From the NCBI GenBank assembly GCA_025936045.1, contig JAICUB010000026.1:1-64000 (forward strand): a DNA stretch of 64,000 bases, written 5' to 3'. The first letter of the stretch is position 1. Each line of letters starts with the position of its first letter. Below, one piece after another: positions 18,489 to 26,838 of the stretch. The stretch is from Polyangiaceae bacterium (lineage in GTDB: Bacteria > Myxococcota_A > Polyangia > Polyangiales > Polyangiaceae). The position numbers and the translations under genes were made by a program. The notes below the pieces were generated by a model. The model was not told where the DNA came from. It saw nothing but the letters and a program-made list of their open reading frames with translations, and searched no databases.

Positions 18489-20180
18489 GTGGTCGTGGTG
18501 GATTCGGACCCGAAAGGTCCGAGCGGAGACGCGCGCTTGGTGGTGTGGCTCTCGCTCGCGTTGCTGTGCGCGCCGGTGTTGCTCGATCTGGCGCTGTCGG
18601 ACCGCTCGCGCCCGTTCGCGTACGCGGCCGCTGACTGCTTTTATTATCTCACCATCGCGCGAAACATGGCGCGTCACGGTGTGCCGTCGTTCGACGGACA
18701 GCACGCCACCAACGGCTTTCACCCGCTCTGGCAGCTGATTGCGGCGCTCTTGCATTTCGCGACGGAGCGCCTCGGCATCGGCCGCTACACGCTGCTAGTC
18801 CTCATTCTGGTAAACCTCGCGCTCGTGGCCGGCGGGCTCTGGTTGCTCGCGCGGGCCTGCGCGGAAAAGGGCCGCTTGAGCGTGCTTTTCGCGCTCTTGC
18901 CCGTCGGCGTCTATGGCCTCTTGGTCGCCCCGTTCTGGCTCACGCACCAAGCTGATCTGAAGGGCAGCATGGAGGGCCCATTCCCCGTTTACGGCACCTC
19001 GTGGAGCTACGTGAACGGCATGGAAAGCGGGGCGGTGCTGTTCTTCTTCGGACTTTCGGCCTGCTTCTTCCGCGCCTACGAAGCTCAGCCATCCGGCTCG
19101 CGTGCACGCTCGGCCGGCGCGTCCCTCGGCGCGCTCGTGCTCGCGCGGTTGGACCACGTTCTGATCGCGCTGCCGCTCGTCGTCGCCCTCGCCTCGGGTG
19201 CGCGCGCACGGCGCCGTTCCACGGCCGAAATCGCGGAGCTCGTCCTCTTCTTCACCGTCCCCGTCGCGCTCGACGTCGCCGCCAACGTCCACTGGTTCGG
19301 CGCGGCCATGCCCGTGAGCGGGGCGCTCAAGACGAGCTTCCCGGTTTTCACCCCGCTCCACCTTCAGATGTGGGTCGACCTCTGGAAGGCCGGAAGGCAC
19401 GCCAATCTGTGGTTGTTGCAGCGCGAAGCGTCGCTCGTGGTTCCACTTTTTTGTGCGTGTGCATACCTCGCGGCCACGTTCCGTGCGCGGCGGCTCGGCG
19501 CGACCTGGCTCCTCTGCTACCGCCCTTCCGTTCGTCCCTACGAACGCTTCCTCGTGCCGACCGCCGCCGGCGTGATCTTGCTCGCGGGCTACGACACCCT
19601 CTTCGTCGTGGACGGGCCGAGCTCTTGGTACTTGCCCGTTTCGACGATGTTCCTGTCGCTCGCCGTGCTCGCCCTCGCGGGTCGGGCGCCCTTCGCGCTG
19701 CCGGCGGCGGGCAGGGCCTCGGTGCTCGGCGCGATCGCGTGTCTGTCGAGCGCGTTCTTTCTGAAGCTAGAGCGGCAGCCCGACTACCACGCCGCGTACG
19801 CCCGATTTTTTTGGCACGACGCGCCCGAGCTCGAGCGCCATTTCCGCAAACATCCGCCGCACCTTCTGGAGGTCGACGACGGCATCGTCAATTACGCGCT
19901 GGATACGCCGGCGATGTCGGCGGGCCTCGCGCTCGATCCCGAGGGCGTCGACGCGCTGAAGGGGGGCCACCTGTTCGACCTCGCGTACGAGCGCGGCTTC
20001 AATTGCCTGACCACGCTCGTCTACGGCTCCGCGGCCGAGCTCGCACACGACCACTCGCCGGCGGCGGCCCAACGCTATGCGCAAGCGCGTTGGGGCGAGG
20101 ACGTGGCCACCTATCGCTTCCACCTCGCGTTCATTACGAAAAGCGCGTCGCTCGCCATCGTTTGTGCCGACAGGCCGTGA
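18489..20180 (+). CDS. Multi-pass membrane glycosyltransferase-like protein (GT-C superfamily type)
   Basis: 563 residues from GTG 18489 (GTGs at 18495 and 18498 are equally possible). About nine or ten hydrophobic spans alternate with loops, beginning VVWLSLALLCAPVLLDLALS. The first large periplasmic loop has DCFYYLTIARNM followed by ATNGFHPLWQL, the arrangement seen in polyprenyl-phosphate-sugar-dependent GT-C enzymes, where an acidic residue after the first helix is catalytic (here D in AADCFYY). A C-terminal soluble part of about 140 residues follows the last span. Probably transfers a sugar from a lipid carrier to a protein or glycan in the periplasm; donor and acceptor unknown. It starts 33 bases after the discoidin-like gene. 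Confidence 0.72.
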   Translation: MVVVDSDPKGPSGDARLVVWLSLALLCAPVLLDLALSDRSRPFAYAAADCFYYLTIARNMARHGVPSFDGQHATNGFHPLWQLIAALLHFATERLGIGRYTLLVLILVNLALVAGGLWLLARACAEKGRLSVLFALLPVGVYGLLVAPFWLTHQADLKGSMEGPFPVYGTSWSYVNGMESGAVLFFFGLSACFFRAYEAQPSGSRARSAGASLGALVLARLDHVLIALPLVVALASGARARRRSTAEIAELVLFFTVPVALDVAANVHWFGAAMPVSGALKTSFPVFTPLHLQMWVDLWKAGRHANLWLLQREASLVVPLFCACAYLAATFRARRLGATWLLCYRPSVRPYERFLVPTAAGVILLAGYDTLFVVDGPSSWYLPVSTMFLSLAVLALAGRAPFALPAAGRASVLGAIACLSSAFFLKLERQPDYHAAYARFFWHDAPELERHFRKHPPHLLEVDDGIVNYALDTPAMSAGLALDPEGVDALKGGHLFDLAYERGFNCLTTLVYGSAAELAHDHSPAAAQRYAQARWGEDVATYRFHLAFITKSASLAIVCADRP

Positions 20181-20234
20181 TGCACCCCGGCGAGCGCGAG
20201 TGTGGGCTATGTTCGCCGCGGCGCGACGCGCACC

Positions 20235-20675
20235 ATGCAAAAACCTTCACTCCACGCTCTACTCGGCGCATTCGGAGTCTTCGGCGCCTGCGCGTGTTCC
20301 GGCACGAGCAGCGAGGACCATTGCAGCGGAATCAACGACCCGACGGTGTTGACGCTCGTCAACGTGGTCCCCGCGCTCGGCGACAGCGTGCCGAACCAAG
20401 ACATCGTCCATTCGTTCTCGATCGCCGACGACATCGTTTTCTCGGATATCGCCCTCGCGTATCTCGAGACGCACACGGCGGGTACGCCCGGCCCCGCGCT
20501 CAAGTTCAGCTACGAGATCGCGGCGGCGACCACCGATTTCACGTCGTCTCCGGTCGTGTGGACGAGCGCACCGGGACACGTGGAGCTCGAGGCGCCGATC
20601 ATCTATCAGACACCCGACGGCTGTGCGTACGAGCTGCCGTCGCCGCTCTTCGCCTATGACGTGACGGCACCGTGA
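20235..20675 (+). CDS. Small lipoprotein of unknown function
   Basis: 146 residues from ATG 20235, chosen because it begins a lipoprotein signal (LLGAFGVFGACAC, Cys near residue 17-19). The mature part resembles a secreted beta-rich domain: NDPTVLTLVNVVPALGDSVP, DIVHSFSIADDIVF, PALKFSYEIAAATTDFTSSP. The NxVPxxGxxVPNxDIVHxF pattern recalls Ig-like bacterial surface domains, but no family is assigned. It follows the GT-C-like gene by 54 bases. Confidence 0.65.
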   Translation: MQKPSLHALLGAFGVFGACACSGTSSEDHCSGINDPTVLTLVNVVPALGDSVPNQDIVHSFSIADDIVFSDIALAYLETHTAGTPGPALKFSYEIAAATTDFTSSPVVWTSAPGHVELEAPIIYQTPDGCAYELPSPLFAYDVTAP

Positions 20676-20762
20676 TGCGCGAGCCGGCCGAGCCGGCGCT
20701 GGCAGCATTCGGTGCACCACGCGTGCAGTGAACCCCCCGAAGTTCGGCCTTTCGGCGTCGCC

Positions 20763-22067
20763 TCAGCGCCCGCGAAAGCTCGCGCCTTGATCGTCGGAAT
20801 AGAGCAAGCCGTAAGTCTCGTTCGGTCGCGAGGCACTGCCGTGGAGGAACACGCGGCGTCCGACGGTCAGTAGCTCGGTGGGCATGCGCGTACCCGGGAG
20901 CGGCTGCTCGCCGCCGTCGAATGCAACGGAGAGCGGCGTCCACGTGGCGCCGTTGTCGCGCGAGGACGTCACGCGCACGATGTTGCCCATCTTGAGCGCG
21001 ACGACCGTCGTGCCGGCGACGCGCGCTAGATCGAGCGGGTAGTCGAGCCCGAGGTCGGCGCGGCCGAGGTTCGGCTGCGCGAGCGGGGCGCAGGGTCCTG
21101 CAAAGCTACACTGCTCGAGCACGGCCCGCAGCGCGTGCTCCGGTCGTACGGCAGCCACGAGCGCGCGTTCGTCGCAAGCCACCGCGAGCACGTTTTCACC
21201 GGACCTCGCGAGGGCCGCGGCGCTCACGTCGCCGTTCGGCCCGACGGACACCACGCTCGTCGCGTCGCCCGCGCCGCGCAGCACGAACGAGCGCCCGTCG
21301 CCGCCCGTCGGGCAGCGCTCGGCGAAATCGCGCGCGAGCGCGGGGAGCGCCGGCTTGAAGCTCGCACCGCCGTCGCTGCTCTTCCACACCTCGAGGTTCG
21401 CCCCCGCACCGCGGGCGAACACGATCCCGTCGGCGGTCACACGCGCGATCCGATAATAAGCGCGTGCCGGGGTGAGACCGCGACCGAGCGCCGGCACGGC
21501 GGGCGCCACGGGATGCGCCGCTTCCTTGACGCCGAGGGACGGCTTCACGAGCGCCGCGTAGCTGCGCACGAAGGGCCAGGCCCGTCGCGCTTGCTGCATC
21601 AACGGCTCCGGCGTGACCGCGAGCTCCGCGAACGCGTGGGTCGGCCGCGGGTTACCGCCGTACTCGGAGAAGGCGAACGCGGGCGCGCGATGGGCCGCTT
21701 CGACGGCGGGGTCGTTCGTGATCGCCCGCGCAAAAGGCGCACAGCGATCGAAGGGCGCGTCCGCGGCGGGCGCCGTCACGAGCCGGCGTCGTGCGAGCAC
21801 CCGAAATTCGGCGAGCTCGTGATCGCGTAGCAGCGCCGGGCCGGTCGGGCCGACCATGCACGCGCCGTAGTCGGCGACGGCGGTCGCGAGCGTGTGTACC
21901 TTCCACGCGGCGTCGAGCCTCGGGTAGAGCCAGGCGACGGCTCCCGCGCAGAGTCCGAGCAAGAGCACGAAGCGCAACCGAACCGGAGGCAACGGCAGCT
22001 CGGGCGCGCGCTCCACCGGCGGTGCCGAGGTTCGATTCCGGCGCACCCGATCGAGCGAAGTCCGCAT
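20763..22067 (-). CDS. Membrane-anchored Asp-box (BNR/sialidase-like repeat) protein
   Basis: 434 residues from ATG 22067 (12 more residues if read from 22103). A basic N-terminus precedes one membrane span (RFVLLLGLCAGAVAWLY, about residues 33-50). The extracytoplasmic part carries three Asp-box motifs, SSDGGASF, SRDNGATW and SDDQGASF, typical of beta-propeller sialidase and VPS10/PSII-assembly-like folds. The catalytic residues of true sialidases are not evident, so this is more likely a propeller binding protein. It ends 87 bases from the small lipoprotein gene on the opposite strand. Confidence 0.72.
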   Translation of the reverse strand: MRTSLDRVRRNRTSAPPVERAPELPLPPVRLRFVLLLGLCAGAVAWLYPRLDAAWKVHTLATAVADYGACMVGPTGPALLRDHELAEFRVLARRRLVTAPAADAPFDRCAPFARAITNDPAVEAAHRAPAFAFSEYGGNPRPTHAFAELAVTPEPLMQQARRAWPFVRSYAALVKPSLGVKEAAHPVAPAVPALGRGLTPARAYYRIARVTADGIVFARGAGANLEVWKSSDGGASFKPALPALARDFAERCPTGGDGRSFVLRGAGDATSVVSVGPNGDVSAAALARSGENVLAVACDERALVAAVRPEHALRAVLEQCSFAGPCAPLAQPNLGRADLGLDYPLDLARVAGTTVVALKMGNIVRVTSSRDNGATWTPLSVAFDGGEQPLPGTRMPTELLTVGRRVFLHGSASRPNETYGLLYSDDQGASFRGR

Positions 22068-22145
22068 GCTCCCGAATCTACGGACCCGGGGCAACTCGGG
22101 CAAAAAAGCCGAGCATCACTCGGAGCCACGAACGTGGCGTCGAGC

Positions 22146-22394
22146 TCAGAGCATGCCGCCGCGCGGCGGCATGTCGTCCGTGCGCAGGCGCTTGCGGCGA
22201 CGACGAGCGGCTTCGCTCATCTTCTTGCGGCGCTTGATCGACGGCTTCATGTAGTGACGGCGACGCTTGAGCTCCCGCAGGATGCCTTCCGCAGCCATTT
22301 TGCGCTTAAGATGCTTGATGGCGCGCTCGATGCCTTTGTCGCCAACCTGGACTTCGAGCGGCTTACACTGAACGGGATCAGTCGGATTCGCCAA
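22146..22394 (-). CDS. rpsU: Small ribosomal subunit protein bS21
   Basis: 82 residues starting at TTG 22394, preceded by an AAGG ribosome site in taaggccgtccc. The sequence KPLEVQVGDKGIERAIKHLK, RKMAAEGILRELKRRRHYMK and PSIKRRKKMSEAARRRRKR is unmistakably bS21, which binds 16S rRNA near the anti-Shine-Dalgarno and helps initiation. The length exceeds the roughly 70 residues of E. coli because of a short C-terminal tail (DDMPPRGGML). The TTG start is unusual for a ribosomal protein gene, but no ATG lies upstream in frame. Confidence 0.93.
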   Translation of the reverse strand: MANPTDPVQCKPLEVQVGDKGIERAIKHLKRKMAAEGILRELKRRRHYMKPSIKRRKKMSEAARRRRKRLRTDDMPPRGGML

Positions 22395-22445
22395 GGGACG
22401 GCCTTATTGACATGCCTCAGGCTGCAGAGCAACTAGACTCTCGCC

Positions 22446-22793
22446 GTGAGCGATCGAGAGCGCCCGACCCAAGTCAAAGCCCCACATGGTGCGCAAAGCC
22501 TGGAAATCGCCTGGGGGGACGGGAAGCGCATCGCGTATCCCCATGAAATTTTGAGGGGTTTTTGTCCGTGCGCCACCTGCCAGGGGCATTCCGGCACCAT
22601 TCGCTTCGTGAGCGGCGGCGACCGCGACCTGAAGGACCTCGAGCAGGTCGGCAACTACGCGCTCGGGCTCACCTGGGCGGATAACCACAACTCCGGCATC
22701 TATACCTTTCGTTACCTCCGCGCGCTCGGCGAGCTCCTCGAGGCGCAAGGGGCCGAGGGCGTGAAGGCCATGGGCGAGCTTCCCCGCGTATGA
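22446..22793 (+). CDS. DUF971 family protein (GBBH-like N-terminal domain)
   Basis: 115 residues from GTG 22446. The DUF971 pattern is complete: a beta strand SLEIAWGDGKRIAYPHEILR, the cysteine pair FCPCATCQGHSG, and the tail YALGLTWADNHNSGIYTF. The domain also forms the N-terminus of gamma-butyrobetaine hydroxylases and is often associated with Mrp/ApbC-type iron-sulfur carriers; its cysteines and histidine can bind metal. It is divergent from rpsU (51-base gap) and overlaps the next gene by ATGA, so it is translationally coupled to the glycosyltransferase. Confidence 0.88.
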   Translation: MSDRERPTQVKAPHGAQSLEIAWGDGKRIAYPHEILRGFCPCATCQGHSGTIRFVSGGDRDLKDLEQVGNYALGLTWADNHNSGIYTFRYLRALGELLEAQGAEGVKAMGELPRV

Positions 22794-23797
22794 CGGGGCC
22801 CGGCGACGGCGCGACGCGCTCCGGCCGCTCGGTGATCGTCACCACCTCGTACCCGGCCTCGCCCGGCGATCCCTCCGGGCACTTCGTCGCTGCCGAGGTG
22901 GCCGAACGACGCGCGCGGGGTGAACGGGTGACCGTGCTCGCCCCACGCGTCTCCGAGTCGAACGGCCACGAAGACGCCGACGTACGGTGGTTACCGGCGT
23001 ACGGCGCGTTCGGCTGGCCCGGCGCGCTCGCGCGACTCCGGGAACGGCCGCTGCGCCTGCTCGGTGTCGTGCGCTTCGTATTGGCCGCCCGCCGCGAGCT
23101 CGCGCGCCTCGGCGACGCCGACCGCGTCGTCGCGCACTTCATCCTGCCGTGTGCATGGCCCATCGCGGCGCGCCGCGCTCGGCCACCCCTCGAAATCGTC
23201 GCGCACGGTTCGGACGTGCGGCTCCTCGCGCGCCTGCCCGCACCGCTCCGGCGCCACATCGCGCGGCGGCTGGCCGGCGCCGAAGTGCGCTGCGCGTCGG
23301 ACGAACTGCGACGGGCTCTTGCCGCCGCGCTCGGTCCCCTCCCCCAACCGAAACTCCGGGTCGAGCCGCCCGCGCTCACGCTCCCGCCCTCTCGTACTCG
23401 CGCCGGAGCTCGCGCGGAGCTCGGCCTCGACGCGGACGAGCGCGTGGTGGTCGTCGTGGGCCGGCTCGTCGCCGGCAAGCGCGTCGACGTTGCGCTGCGA
23501 GCCGCGAGCCTGATCCCGCGTGCACGGACCGCCGTCGTGGGTGACGGACCGGAGCGGACGGCGCTCGAGCGGCGTTTCCCAGCGGCTCGCTTCATCGGGC
23601 GCGTGACGCGACCCACCGCGCTCGCGTGGCTCACGGCCGCAGACGTGTTGCTCTCCGCTTCCTTGCAGGAGGGCGCGCCGTCGGTCGTGCGGGAGGCACG
23701 CGCGCTCGGGACGCGCGTCGTGGCGCTCGCTGCAGGCGATCTGCTCGCGTGGGCCGAGCGCGACGAGGGCCTTTGCGTGCTCTCCGGGCGAGCGTGA
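22790..23797 (+). CDS. Glycosyltransferase family 4-type enzyme
   Basis: 335 residues, GT-B fold. The N-terminal half has a nucleotide-free Rossmann domain (VIVTTSYPASPGDPSGHFVA, acceptor side). The C-terminal half has VVVVVGRLVAGKRVDVALRA and the nucleotide-sugar binding EGAPSVVREARALGTRVVAL, an E-x7-E motif of retaining GT4 enzymes. Soluble, probably acts on the cytoplasmic face on a lipid-linked or envelope glycan. It starts inside the stop of the DUF971 gene (ATGA) and its stop overlaps the GTG of the next gene. Sugar and acceptor cannot be read from sequence. Confidence 0.85.
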   Translation: MTGPGDGATRSGRSVIVTTSYPASPGDPSGHFVAAEVAERRARGERVTVLAPRVSESNGHEDADVRWLPAYGAFGWPGALARLRERPLRLLGVVRFVLAARRELARLGDADRVVAHFILPCAWPIAARRARPPLEIVAHGSDVRLLARLPAPLRRHIARRLAGAEVRCASDELRRALAAALGPLPQPKLRVEPPALTLPPSRTRAGARAELGLDADERVVVVVGRLVAGKRVDVALRAASLIPRARTAVVGDGPERTALERRFPAARFIGRVTRPTALAWLTAADVLLSASLQEGAPSVVREARALGTRVVALAAGDLLAWAERDEGLCVLSGRA

Positions 23798-25635
23798 GCA
23801 AGCTTTGCGCTCTCACGCTCGCGAGTTTGCTCGGGGCCTGCACTGGACGGCCAGGCGCGCTCGATGCGCCTCCGGCCGCGCACCCGCGCGCGAGCGCGTC
23901 CGCCGCTCCCGCCGGCGTCCCGCCCGCGTCTTCAGCGAGCGCCACGGGCGCCTCCGCGAGCGCGCTCGCCGGCGTGAAGCTTGCGCCCGCCGTGTTCGGC
24001 GGCCCCGGCAAACGCTCCGTCCTCGGCGCAAACGGCGTCGTCGTTTCCGCAGAGCCGTTCGCGACGCATGCCGGCGTGAGCGTCCTCGAAGCGGGCGGGA
24101 ACGCGGTCGACGCCGCCGTCGCCACGGCGCTCGCGCTCGCCGTCACCCATCCGAGCGCCGGCAATCTGGGCGGCGGCGGCTTCGCTCTCGTACGGCCCCC
24201 CGCGGGACCCACGGTCGCGCTCGATTTTCGCGAAACGGCGCCGAGCTCGCTCACGCGCCCGAGCTTCGACGCGATGATCGCCGCCAAGGGCAGCGGCCCG
24301 GTCGCAGCCGGCGTTCCGGGCAGCGTCGCGGGGCTCCTGCTCGCGGAGCGAAGGTTCGGCCGCTTGCCGCTCGAGCGGGTCTTCGCGCCGGCCGTCGCGC
24401 TCGCGCGGGACGGTGTAATCCTGAGCCGCGAGGAAGCGGGCTTGCTCGCCGCCCATTGGAACACCTTGTCGCTCGACGCCGCGGCGCGCGGCGTTTTCGG
24501 CGACGCACATGGCGCACCGCTGCGCCCGGGCGCGCGACTGAAGCAGCCGAAGCTTGCCGCGTTGCTCGCCGAGCTCGTAGCGCGCGGAGAAAGCGCATTT
24601 TACGCGGGGCCCGCCGGCGAGAGCCTCGTCCGCGCGAGCGGCGGCAAGATCTCGCTCGCCGATCTCGCGGCTTACCGCGCGCTCGAACGCGACCCCATCC
24701 GGGTGCGCTACCGCGGCCTCGAGGTCGAAACCATGCCGCCGCCGTCCGCGGGCGGGCTCGTGCTCGCCGGTACGTTGCGGGCGCTCGAAAGGCTCGGCCC
24801 CGAGCCGCGTCCCGGCGCGGAGAGCGCAGAGATGCTGCACTTCTTCCTCGAGCTGTCGCGCCGCGCGCAGGCGCTCCGCCGCTTCAGCGTCGTGGATCCC
24901 GACGCGCTCGAGCCCGCCGCGCGAGACGCGCTCGTGGCGCGCTTTCTCGATCCCGAAGCGCTCGCCGCCGTCCCCATCGACCCGGAGCACGCGACGCCTT
25001 CGGAGAGGATCCACCCGCTCTACGCGGACGCCCTGCGTGAGCTCGAGCACACGACGCACGTCTCGGCGGTCGACGCGGACGGCATGGTCGTCTCGCTCAC
25101 GACGACGCTCTCGGCGTCGTTCGGCGCGAAGGTCATGGTGCCCGCGACGGGAGTCTTGCTCGGCAACGCCGTGGCGTCGTTCTCGAGCATGGGCGATAAC
25201 CTGCCTCTGCCCGGCCGGCGCACGACGAGCTCGATGGCGCCGACGCTCGTCCTGCGTGAAGGCAGGCCGCTCTTCGTGCTCGGGACGCCCGGGGGAGACA
25301 CGATCCCGAGTACCCTCGGGTTACTCGTCATGCGCCTCGTGGACGAGCGTATGCCGCTCGACGACGCGGTCGACGCGCCGCGCGTGCATCACGGCTTCGT
25401 CCCCGACGCCGTGCGCTACGAGGCGGCGCGGCCGCTCCCCAAAGACGTCCTGGACGCCCTCAAAGCGAAGGGGCACCGTTTGAACCGCTCCCGGGCCGCG
25501 CAGGGTGACGCCAGTGTCATTGCGCTCACGACGGGGCCGCTGAACGAGGCGGGCTACGCCGATCCGCGCGAGGGACCGGGGCTCGCGCTCGCCGCCAAAG
25601 CGCCTGCCGCCGAGCAGACTCAGCCGAACCCTTAG
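23794..25635 (+). CDS. ggt: Gamma-glutamyltransferase, lipoprotein form
   Basis: 613 residues from GTG 23794; the open frame upstream lies inside the glycosyltransferase gene. Residues 1-16 are a lipoprotein signal ending LLGAC. The large subunit contains GGNAVDAAVATALALAVTHP and SAGNLGGGGFALV. Autocleavage and catalysis are expected at Thr420 in the motif TTHVSAVDADG; the small subunit follows with FGAKVMVPATGVLLGN, a SSMAPTLV segment and GTPGGDTIPST. The family hydrolyses or transfers gamma-glutamyl groups of glutathione and related peptides in the periplasm. Membrane anchoring by lipid is less usual than a soluble periplasmic enzyme. Coupled to the GT4 gene by GTGA. Confidence 0.9.
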   Translation: MSKLCALTLASLLGACTGRPGALDAPPAAHPRASASAAPAGVPPASSASATGASASALAGVKLAPAVFGGPGKRSVLGANGVVVSAEPFATHAGVSVLEAGGNAVDAAVATALALAVTHPSAGNLGGGGFALVRPPAGPTVALDFRETAPSSLTRPSFDAMIAAKGSGPVAAGVPGSVAGLLLAERRFGRLPLERVFAPAVALARDGVILSREEAGLLAAHWNTLSLDAAARGVFGDAHGAPLRPGARLKQPKLAALLAELVARGESAFYAGPAGESLVRASGGKISLADLAAYRALERDPIRVRYRGLEVETMPPPSAGGLVLAGTLRALERLGPEPRPGAESAEMLHFFLELSRRAQALRRFSVVDPDALEPAARDALVARFLDPEALAAVPIDPEHATPSERIHPLYADALRELEHTTHVSAVDADGMVVSLTTTLSASFGAKVMVPATGVLLGNAVASFSSMGDNLPLPGRRTTSSMAPTLVLREGRPLFVLGTPGGDTIPSTLGLLVMRLVDERMPLDDAVDAPRVHHGFVPDAVRYEAARPLPKDVLDALKAKGHRLNRSRAAQGDASVIALTTGPLNEAGYADPREGPGLALAAKAPAAEQTQPNP

Positions 25636-25636
25636 T

Positions 25637-25656
25637 GACGGTCAGGCGCGGCCGTC
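25637..25656. terminator. Possible hairpin between converging ggt and HAD genes
   Basis: Arms gacggtc and ggccgtc (one G-T pair) with a 6-base loop lie immediately after the ggt stop codon, between two converging genes. No U-tract on either strand. Confidence 0.3.
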
Positions 25657-25711
25657 ATCCGCAGTGCGAGAGCACCGCACGCGGCGCGACCCCGCGCGCC
25701 CCGACCTTCAT

Positions 25712-26341
25712 TCAGTTGCGTGACCCGCGGTCGACGAAAACCGACTTCATCCCGGCGCGCTCGGCGGCGAGAAGCCCGGGCTTACCGTCCTCGAATACCA
25801 AGCACTCTGCCGGCGCCACGCCCATGCGCTCGGCCGCGAGCAAAAAGATATCCGGCTCTGGTTTCCCGCGAGCGACATCCGCGGCGACGACCACGACGGG
25901 GAAGAGCTCCTTCACGCCGATGAGCTCGAGCGTGCGTTCGACGAGCGGCCGCGAGCCGCCCGAAGCGACGCTCATCGGAATTTTTCCGAAATAGCTGCGC
26001 GCCACGTCCACAATCGCGTGGATCGGCTGCACCGTTTCGATGAGCGCCAAGAACTCGGCGTGGTGGTGGCGCTCGACCTTTTCCGCTTCGAGCAGGGTAC
26101 CGAACTCGCGATTGAGCCCCTCGACGGTGAGTGCCGTGCTCATGCCCGCGCGGCTCATGAAAAGCTCCCACGTGAACTCGAAACGCGCGCCGTGGGCATC
26201 GAGCGCGCGCTGCCACGCGCGATGATAGAGCGGCATGCTGTCGGCGAGCGTGCCGTCGCAATCGAAGATGAAGGCTGAAAATTCGCCTGGCGGTAGCTCG
26301 AACGGAGCCGACACCGCGGAGTCGAAAACCCGAGCCATCAC
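25712..26341 (-). CDS. HAD-superfamily phosphatase/phosphomutase (beta-phosphoglucomutase-like)
   Basis: 209 residues. Motif I is AFIFDCDGTLADSM (nucleophile Asp followed by acid/base Asp), motif II SVASGGSRPLVE, motif III with the lysine in ARGKPEPDIF, motif IV VFEDGKPGLLAAERAGM. The four-helix cap between motifs I and II is of the beta-phosphoglucomutase/phosphonatase class. Likely a cytosolic sugar-phosphate phosphatase; substrate unknown. It converges on ggt and is followed upstream by the unknown basic protein, in the same direction. Confidence 0.87.
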   Translation of the reverse strand: MMARVFDSAVSAPFELPPGEFSAFIFDCDGTLADSMPLYHRAWQRALDAHGARFEFTWELFMSRAGMSTALTVEGLNREFGTLLEAEKVERHHHAEFLALIETVQPIHAIVDVARSYFGKIPMSVASGGSRPLVERTLELIGVKELFPVVVVAADVARGKPEPDIFLLAAERMGVAPAECLVFEDGKPGLLAAERAGMKSVFVDRGSRN

Positions 26342-26375
26342 CGGCGAGCCGAAAACGAGGACGGAGCGTGGGCCA

Positions 26376-26795
26376 CTACGCGGGTGGCGACGCGCCTTCG
26401 GCTGCAGCGCGCTCGAGCTGCTGAATGCTGCCGTCCCGGCTGCGCTTGTGCACGAAAAGAGGCTTGGGCACGACCTCCGCGGCCGCCTGCTCCGCTTTGG
26501 TCACGTCGGCCGGCGCACTCGGCGCCGCCTTTTGCCGGCGGCTGGTCGGGCGCAGCGCTGAAGCGGCACGGCGCTCCGCAGCCAAGCGACGGCGTTCCTC
26601 GGCGCGCTCGAGAGCACGCTGGAGACGCGGGCTCACGCGCGGCGCCTTACGCTCCGCACGTTGCGCCTCGCGTTGCTCGGCGCGCGCCGTCGAGATTGCT
26701 TCACGAGCCACTTCGGCGGCCAGCGCGACGATCCCGCGCACGAGGCCGTCCATCAAACGACGGCGTTCCGTCTCGAAGCTGTCCATTCGAGCCAT
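26376..26795 (-). CDS. Hypothetical basic coiled-coil protein
   Basis: 139 residues from ATG 26795; a GTG at 26807 is possible, while the longer open frame would overlap the MATE gene. It begins MARMDSFETERRRLMDG, followed by a predicted helical, highly charged stretch (ARAEQREAQRAERK, LERAEERRRLAAERR) and a short C-terminal piece PKPLFVHKRSRDGSIQQLE. No family is recognised. The basic helix could bind nucleic acid or act as coiled coil. Its start is 43 bases from the divergent MATE start. Confidence 0.55.
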   Translation of the reverse strand: MARMDSFETERRRLMDGLVRGIVALAAEVAREAISTARAEQREAQRAERKAPRVSPRLQRALERAEERRRLAAERRAASALRPTSRRQKAAPSAPADVTKAEQAAAEVVPKPLFVHKRSRDGSIQQLERAAAEGASPPA

Positions 26796-26838
26796 AGCCT
26801 CTCGCACGGCACGCCTTCGCACGTCAAGATGCTTGCGC

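Noticed and set aside
22407..22439. TTGACA and TAGACT between rpsU and the DUF971 gene as a promoter
   Set aside because: The hexamers are 21 bases apart, too wide for a sigma-70 promoter, and the downstream leader would be almost absent.
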